DNA of 27,565 bases, taken from the NCBI GenBank assembly GCA_947371865.1, contig CANBRH010000011.1, forward strand, positions 1 through 27,565, given 5' to 3'. Made by a program: the position numbers and the translations under genes. Below the pieces are notes generated by a model. The model did not search any database and was not told the origin of the DNA. It saw only the letters and a program-made list of their open reading frames with translations. Within the stretch, counting starts at the first letter, position 1, and the number at the start of each line of letters is the position of its first letter. This DNA comes from Actinomycetota bacterium. Lineage in GTDB: Bacteria; Actinomycetota; Actinomycetes; Nanopelagicales; Nanopelagicaceae. Below are positions 22,706-27,565 of this stretch, in pieces.

Positions 22706-23733
22706 GAATGGATCGATACCTTTCTAGCCTCTTCCAGAATTATTGCAACCGCCAGCGCCTGGTGAACGGATGTGGGCCAAGGACCTTCGCCCTTCAACGC
22801 CGCCCGAACCGCGTCGTAGAAGTGCGGATAGTTTCCATCTACGGATGGGTAAACAACGACGTCTTCTCCTCGATATAACAGGGCCTCTGACGAGGTTGGC
22901 ACTTGCCAAACACCATCACTGGGAATGATTCCTTGTCGCAGCAAAGCTTCTTGCGGATCAAGTTCAGGAATAACCAGAGCTCCTTTATCGCCCATGAGAC
23001 GCACCCTCGGTCCCGGACTTCCAACAATTGCCGATGCCGACAAGTATGAGTCCATCCCCGAATCGTGCTTGAGCACCAAGACCACATCATCGTCAGCATG
23101 GCCTCGGATCGAGCGCACCGAAGAATGAACTAACTGAGCAGGTCCGAACAAATGGAGCGCTATCGAGACAAGGTGGCTCTGCAAATCTAAGAGCGTCCCA
23201 CCGCCCGCTTCGAAGTTGTCTCGTTCTCGCCAGGAAGATGGGTTTGGCGTAGGTCGGAACCTTTCAAAACGCGAATCCATCCGAAAGACATTGCCAAGTA
23301 CATTTTCTAAAAGAGCTTTTTTAATAGTAAGTGTGTCGCTATCCCAAAGACGGTTGTAGAAAACCGAGACAGGGATGCCAGTGGCTTGCGTTACCTCAGC
23401 GATCCTTTGAGTTTCAGCAAGGTTAAGCGCCATGGGCTTATCTACCACGGCTGGAATTCCAGCGAGCAAGGCCTGGATTGCCTGATCGGCATGCACTGAA
23501 TTTGCTGAAGCGATAACAATGAGATCTAGATCGTCATCCAAAATTTCCGAAAAAGTGGGCCTAATGCGCGCTTGCGGAAAATCCGAAGATGCTTGGGCTT
23601 TACGTTCCTCGTTTGTTGTAACAATGGCAGCCAGTTCAAACCCGGCGGCCTTCAACAGTTGGGCATGAAAAACTCTTCCCGCCAGCCCATAGCCGACCAG
23701 GCCTACGCGCGGGCGAGAAGCGATGTTTTTCAA
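22702..23733 (-). CDS. Gfo/Idh/MocA family oxidoreductase
   Basis: A 343-residue NAD(P)-dependent dehydrogenase. It has an N-terminal Rossmann fold (VGLVGYGLAGRVFHA), the family E/DKP motif as VVDKPMAL, and a C-terminal domain with GGGTLLDLQSHLVSIALHLFG. Members act on sugars, inositols and similar hydroxy compounds; the substrate is not evident. The only possible start in this frame is TTG 23733, since an in-frame TAG (the stop of the MMPL gene) lies 9 bp upstream. There is no Shine-Dalgarno sequence, so translation probably depends on the upstream gene. Confidence 0.9.
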   Translation of the reverse strand: MKNIASRPRVGLVGYGLAGRVFHAQLLKAAGFELAAIVTTNEERKAQASSDFPQARIRPTFSEILDDDLDLIVIASANSVHADQAIQALLAGIPAVVDKPMALNLAETQRIAEVTQATGIPVSVFYNRLWDSDTLTIKKALLENVLGNVFRMDSRFERFRPTPNPSSWRERDNFEAGGGTLLDLQSHLVSIALHLFGPAQLVHSSVRSIRGHADDDVVLVLKHDSGMDSYLSASAIVGSPGPRVRLMGDKGALVIPELDPQEALLRQGIIPSDGVWQVPTSSEALLYRGEDVVVYPSVDGNYPHFYDAVRAALKGEGPWPTSVHQALAVAIILEEARKVSIHS

Positions 23734-23742
23734 AGCAAGCGT

Positions 23743-25980
23743 CTACTTATCCGAAGTTTCGGTCTCGTTTTGTAGCTTGGATGGCCACCAGATCTTAGGA
23801 CCAATCAAGTGCACCAAAGCTGGTACCAAGATAGAACGGACGACCAAAGTATCGAGCAGGACACCAAAGCCCACGGCAAAACCTAATTCGGCCAGGAAGA
23901 CCAGCGGCAGAACGCCTAACACTGCAAAGGTCGCTGCCAAAACAATTCCAGCTGAGGTAATGACACCACCAGTAACAGTCACGCCCTTGGTCATGCCCTT
24001 GCGAGTTCCAAATTTGATTGTCTCTTCACGTACTCGAGTCATCAAGAAGATGTTGTAGTCGATTCCTAATGCTACGAGGAATACGAAGGCAAAGAGCGGG
24101 AAGGAGGAATCCTCTCCGGCAAAGTGGAACAGGTGATGAAATACCAATGCACATGCACCAAGTGTTGCCAAGAAGGAAAGTACGACCGTCGCAAGCAAGA
24201 GTGCCGAAGCGGCGATCGAACGGAGCAACAGGGCAAGAATTAATGCAATCAGGAGGAGGATCACTGGAATGATTAAACGTTGATCATGTCGAGTTGCCTG
24301 GTGAATGTCGTAGTACACACCTGAAGTTCCGCCGACAACGCTCGTTGAATCAACTTTATGAACCGCGGCACGAATCGTCGGAATTAAATTGACAGCAAGA
24401 TTGGAATCCGGCGAGTTCGCCAACGTTACGTTGAGCAAAACTTTGCCGCCTACAACTTTGGTATCCGGCATAGGTTGTCCCGGAACTATTGGCGAAACTG
24501 TTTGCGGAACGACCACGCTGACGCCTTTGATTGCCTTGAGAGCCGTTGTGGCCTCCGTTGCTTTGTCAGCAGCAACAACAATCTGAGTTGGTTGTCCGGC
24601 TCCGCCTGGGAAATACTTCAAAAGTTGTTCTTGTCCTACGACCGAGTCAGTGCGTGCAGTGAAGGACTGAGAAGTGGAAAGTCCATTGGAATGCAAAGTT
24701 GGCGAGAAGCCGGCCAAAATAACCAAGAGCAACGCTGATACTGCAGCGTACTTTCGTGGACTGCGAGCGGTTGCAGCAGCAACTTTGGCCCAAATTCCGC
24801 TCAATTTTTCATCGTGAGAATCGAACTTGGGACGCTTTGGCCAGAAGATCCAACGGCCAAAGAGCAAAAGCAAGGCTGGCAGAAAAGTAAGGATGGTGAT
24901 CATGGCACAGACAATGCCGATGGCACCGACTGGTCCAAGTCCGCGATTGTTGGTTAATTCGCTGAGCAGAAGAACGAGCAACCCTAGAGTCACCGTGCTG
25001 CCGGAAGCCACAATAGGCTCCACTACTCCGCGCCAGGCAATCTTCATGGCATCCACGCGCGAAGCGTGCAGGTGAAGCTCTTCGCGATAGCGAGCGATCA
25101 ACAACAATGCATAGTCAGTCGCCGCGCCAAGCACCAGTACAGAGAGAATTCCTTGGGATTGTCCATCCAAAGTAATCACATTGTGTTTTGCCAATTCGTA
25201 GATAACTCCACCCGCAAGAGTCAATGCAAAGAGCGCAGAGAGCAGCGGCAAGATCCAGAGAAGTGGGGATCGATAAACGAAGATCAAAATAACTGCAACA
25301 ACAATTCCAGTAGTGGCCAAAAGGCTGGTATCAATTCCGCCGAAGGCATCGAACAAATCGGCAAAGAGTCCGCCAAGTCCAGTGGTGTGAGTGATGAAAC
25401 CGTTGGCGTTGGCATATTGGGTGGCATAGAAGCGAATGGTGGCAATCACGGCAGGAAGTACTGGCTTCTTATCCGAGAGCAATGCTCCGGCGATAGTGTC
25501 CTTCAAAGGCAGGTTCGCCAGAATCGCGTCACCATTTTGGGATGGAAAGGCGGCGATAGCAGCGTTCGGAGCTAGATAATCGGAGATCTTTAAAGTGACG
25601 GGATTTCCGGCCTTGTCGGTTAAGGCAACGCCGTTCTTATCGACAAGAGTTTTATCTGCCAGAGATTGCACGAAGGCATTGGCGCTTGCGACCTTGGCAG
25701 CATCGGCCTTGCCCACAAAGAGGACCAAAGTTGGAAACTGATTAAACGAGGAACTCTCGGCAAATTTGCCGATCTGAGTAGCAGCTAGAGAAGACTCAGC
25801 CTTATCTGGCAAAAACTTAGAATTGTCATTTTTCTGGACGCTGGAAAGATTTCCAAAGAGTGGCCCGGTGATTCCCGAGATGCCCAGCCAGACAATCGTC
25901 ACGACTGCGGCCAGCGCAATCGCCTTTCGACCTTTGACTTTTGATTTTCCTGAATCCATCACTTCTTGATTTGCCGACAT
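23743..25980 (-). CDS. MMPL family transporter
   Basis: A 745-residue RND-superfamily membrane protein with the two-fold layout of actinobacterial MMPL/YdfJ proteins: helix 1 (about residues 19-37), a large extracytoplasmic loop, helices 2-6 with the motif GAATDYALLLIARYREEL, a central cytoplasmic link, helix 7, a second loop, and helices 8-12 with GIDYNIFLMTRVREE. The paired Asp-Tyr motifs are the proton-relay residues of the family. Such proteins export lipids or hydrophobic compounds; cargo unknown. AAGGGG lies 6 nt before the ATG. First gene of a three-gene minus-strand unit. Confidence 0.93.
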   Translation of the reverse strand: MSANQEVMDSGKSKVKGRKAIALAAVVTIVWLGISGITGPLFGNLSSVQKNDNSKFLPDKAESSLAATQIGKFAESSSFNQFPTLVLFVGKADAAKVASANAFVQSLADKTLVDKNGVALTDKAGNPVTLKISDYLAPNAAIAAFPSQNGDAILANLPLKDTIAGALLSDKKPVLPAVIATIRFYATQYANANGFITHTTGLGGLFADLFDAFGGIDTSLLATTGIVVAVILIFVYRSPLLWILPLLSALFALTLAGGVIYELAKHNVITLDGQSQGILSVLVLGAATDYALLLIARYREELHLHASRVDAMKIAWRGVVEPIVASGSTVTLGLLVLLLSELTNNRGLGPVGAIGIVCAMITILTFLPALLLLFGRWIFWPKRPKFDSHDEKLSGIWAKVAAATARSPRKYAAVSALLLVILAGFSPTLHSNGLSTSQSFTARTDSVVGQEQLLKYFPGGAGQPTQIVVAADKATEATTALKAIKGVSVVVPQTVSPIVPGQPMPDTKVVGGKVLLNVTLANSPDSNLAVNLIPTIRAAVHKVDSTSVVGGTSGVYYDIHQATRHDQRLIIPVILLLIALILALLLRSIAASALLLATVVLSFLATLGACALVFHHLFHFAGEDSSFPLFAFVFLVALGIDYNIFLMTRVREETIKFGTRKGMTKGVTVTGGVITSAGIVLAATFAVLGVLPLVFLAELGFAVGFGVLLDTLVVRSILVPALVHLIGPKIWWPSKLQNETETSDK

Positions 25981-25993
25981 GCGAGCCCCTTTT

Positions 25994-26065
25994 GTTGCTT
26001 AACTTGAAAAGGCAACCCTATCTGCGCCGAACTCCCCTTTCGCGCTCAAATAAGGGCAAAAGGGG
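25994..26065. promoter_or_regulatory. Intergenic region upstream of the MMPL gene with inverted repeats
   Basis: Two inverted repeats are present: GTTGC (25994-25998) with GCAAC (26012-26016), and CCCCTTT (26034-26040) with AAAGGGG (26059-26065). A TAGGGT (-10-like, minus strand, 26015-26020) overlaps the first one. They could be operator sites for an MMPL regulator, but no regulator gene is adjacent. Confidence 0.3.
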
Positions 26066-26104
26066 TGAACTCTGGCCCGTTTAGCGAAAATTCACCGACG
26101 CAAT

Positions 26105-26110
26105 TAGGCT
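26105..26110 (+). promoter_or_regulatory. Leaderless -10 box for lipB
   Basis: TAGGCT ends 7 nt before the lipB ATG at 26118. TTAGCG (26081-26086), 18 bp upstream, is a weak -35 candidate. Confidence 0.45.
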
Positions 26111-26117
26111 TGCAGGT

Positions 26118-26777
26118 ATGAGTTCAACGACGACGCCCATTGCCACTTCTGGGATTGCGTTGAAACGACAAGGGCTGATCGACTACCAAGTTGCTTGGGA
26201 TAGCCAGAAGCGAATCCACGAAGGAGTGGCCAACGGGACACGTCCCAACACCCTAATTTTACTGGAACACCCCTCCGTGTACACCGCTGGCCGACGGACC
26301 GAAGATCACGAGCGTCCCATGGATGGCACACCAGTTATCAACGTAGACCGCGGCGGAAAGATCACTTGGCATGGCCCAGGTCAGCTTGTCGGCTACCCCA
26401 TCATTAAATTGCGTAATCGAAATGAAGTTGTTGGGTTTGTACGCGAGATCGAAACAGCCTTGATCGCCGTCTGCCAAGAACTTGGTATCGATGCCGAAAG
26501 ATATTGCGAACGCTCTGGAGTATGGCTGCGTGATGAAAAAGGCGATCGCAAAATTGCGGCGATCGGCATTCGCGTTGCAAAAGGCGTGACGATGCACGGT
26601 TTTGCCCTTAATGTGAATCCAGATTTGGCATCTTTTGGCGCCATCGTTCCGTGTGGATTCACCGATTCGGGCGTTACTTCAATCTCTCAAGAATTGGGCC
26701 GAACCGTCAGCATCGATGAAGTAGCCCCATTGGTTGAGAAATATATGTACGAAGCTCTCTCACGGGTTGCGGAGTAA
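26118..26777 (+). CDS. lipB: Octanoyl-[acyl-carrier-protein]:protein transferase LipB
   Basis: A 219-residue enzyme that moves octanoyl from ACP to lipoyl-domain lysines, the first step of lipoate assembly. Motifs are ILLEHPSVYTAGR, DRGGKITWHGPGQLVGYP, RKIAAIGIRVAKGVTMHGFALN and IVPCGFTDSGVTS. The catalytic pair is Lys145 and Cys179. Likely targets encoded nearby are the two lipoyl domains of sucB. It is followed by lipA after 3 bp. Confidence 0.97.
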   Translation: MSSTTTPIATSGIALKRQGLIDYQVAWDSQKRIHEGVANGTRPNTLILLEHPSVYTAGRRTEDHERPMDGTPVINVDRGGKITWHGPGQLVGYPIIKLRNRNEVVGFVREIETALIAVCQELGIDAERYCERSGVWLRDEKGDRKIAAIGIRVAKGVTMHGFALNVNPDLASFGAIVPCGFTDSGVTSISQELGRTVSIDEVAPLVEKYMYEALSRVAE

Positions 26778-26780
26778 TTC

Positions 26781-27565
26781 ATGACGCTGGCTCCTGAAGG
26801 TCGCAAACTGCTTCGTATTGAAGCGCGCAATACCGAAACGCCTATCGAACGCAAACCGGAATGGATCAAGACCCGCGCCAACATGGGTCCTGAATACACC
26901 AAACTCCGTTCGCTGGTTGTCAACGAAGGCTTGCACACGGTCTGCCAAGAAGCCGCCTGTCCAAATATCTTTGAATGCTGGGAAGATCGTGAAGCGACCT
27001 TCTTGATCGGCGGCGAACAATGCACTCGCCGTTGCGATTTCTGCAATATTGACACTGGCAAACCAGGCCCGCTCGATCGTGATGAACCAAGGCGTGTCGC
27101 CGAATCCGTTAAATCCATGCAATTGCGTTATGCCACCATCACTGGAGTTGCCAGAGATGATCTCGAAGATGGCGGTTCATGGCTTTATGCCGAAACCATT
27201 CGCGCCGTCCACGAGCTTAATCCCGGTACGGGCGTTGAAATGTTGGCCCCTGATTTCAACGGCCACGCACATCTTCTTAACGAGGTCTTTGAAACCAGAC
27301 CCGAAGTTTTTGCTCACAACTTGGAAACTGTTCCTCGTATTTTCAAACGTATCCGGCCTGCCTTTAGGTACGAACGCTCTCTCGATGTCATTACCCAAGC
27401 GCGCGACTATGGCTTGATAACTAAGTCCAATCTGATTCTGGGAATGGGTGAAACTCGCGAGGAAGTGACGCAAGCCCTTGAAGATCTCCACAACGCGGGC
27501 TGTGACCTCATCACTATCACCCAATATTTGCGACCGTCTCTCAAGCATCACCCAGTCGAGCGTTG
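26781..27565 (+). CDS. lipA: Lipoyl synthase LipA, 5' part
   Basis: The first 261 codons of a radical-SAM lipoyl synthase, which inserts two sulfur atoms into protein-bound octanoyl groups; the 3' end is cut by the window edge. Both clusters are seen: the auxiliary cluster CQEAACPNIFEC (C-x4-C-x5-C) and the radical-SAM CTRRCDFC. The segments GGSWLYAETIRAV, EMLAPDFNGH and KSNLILGMGE are typical. The ATG lies 3 bp after lipB. It is not flagged as a closed reading frame because it has no stop in the window. Confidence 0.97.
   Translation, partial: MTLAPEGRKLLRIEARNTETPIERKPEWIKTRANMGPEYTKLRSLVVNEGLHTVCQEAACPNIFECWEDREATFLIGGEQCTRRCDFCNIDTGKPGPLDRDEPRRVAESVKSMQLRYATITGVARDDLEDGGSWLYAETIRAVHELNPGTGVEMLAPDFNGHAHLLNEVFETRPEVFAHNLETVPRIFKRIRPAFRYERSLDVITQARDYGLITKSNLILGMGETREEVTQALEDLHNAGCDLITITQYLRPSLKHHPVER

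Noticed and set aside
25066..25575. Plus-strand open frame of 169 codons opposite the MMPL gene
   Set aside because: Highly polar, Gln/Asn/Ser-rich composition typical of the complement of membrane-helix codons.
1..27565. tRNA/rRNA genes, CRISPR arrays, insertion sequences, prophage or defence systems
   Set aside because: No cloverleaf, regularly spaced repeats, transposase or phage-like gene was seen; the window is densely packed with core metabolic genes.

Overview
The window looks like a chromosomal core segment of an actinobacterium (Actinomycetota) with intermediate base composition (close to half G+C by eye). The best clues are the actinobacterial qcrA-qcrB arrangement, a ctaC lipoprotein, the actinobacteria-specific cytochrome oxidase subunit IV (CtaF), a DUF3043 protein, and an adenosine kinase of the mycobacterial AdoK type. 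As far as I recall the Mycobacterium tuberculosis map, the order qcrA-qcrB / ctaF-ctaC / adoK / HesB / DUF3043 / gcvT / pepB / dlaT / Rv2216-like / lipB / lipA follows the Rv2195-Rv2218 region. A low-G+C aquatic actinobacterium (for example a Nanopelagicales relative) is possible, but that is a guess.

Layout. 1-2542 (+): 3' end of qcrA (Rieske), qcrB, and a GNAT acetyltransferase. 2548-5852 (-): ctaC-ctaD-ctaF and an SRPBCC protein, convergent with qcr. 5919-7205 (+): a degenerate cysteine-desulfurase-like protein followed directly by a TusA-like protein, divergent from ctaC. 7213-8613 (-): adoK and erpA. 8777-10490 (+): nadA and a DUF3043 membrane protein. 10501-11502 (-): aldo/keto reductase. 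11526-11798 (+): small secreted or anchored protein. 11841-14781 (+): cobalamin riboswitch and btuFCD. 14778-15896 (-): gcvT. 15926-21555 (+): leucyl aminopeptidase, lpd, sucB/dlaT, and a TIGR01777 epimerase-like protein. 21527-25980 (-): MMPL transporter, Gfo/Idh/MocA oxidoreductase, FAD amine oxidase. 26118-27565 (+): lipB and the 5' part of lipA.

How they fit together. The left part builds the bc1-aa3 respiratory branch, next to Fe-S and sulfur-handling genes (erpA, TusA, desulfurase-like protein) and the Fe-S enzyme NadA. The middle is a B12 import operon under a transcription-terminating riboswitch whose folding logic can be read from the sequence. The right part is lipoate-centred: E2 and E3 of 2-oxoacid dehydrogenases, GcvT, and lipoate synthesis by LipB and LipA.

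Two things stand out. First, most first-in-unit genes have a TANNNT -10 hexamer ending exactly 6 or 7 nt before the start codon, which indicates leaderless transcription. Some divergent pairs are so compact that their -10 boxes overlap. Second, the desulfurase-like protein next to TusA keeps the Cys loop but has lost the PLP lysine and other PLP contacts. No mobile element, CRISPR array, rRNA or tRNA was seen. No gene-free stretch exceeds 300 bases; the longest (11799-12080) holds the riboswitch.
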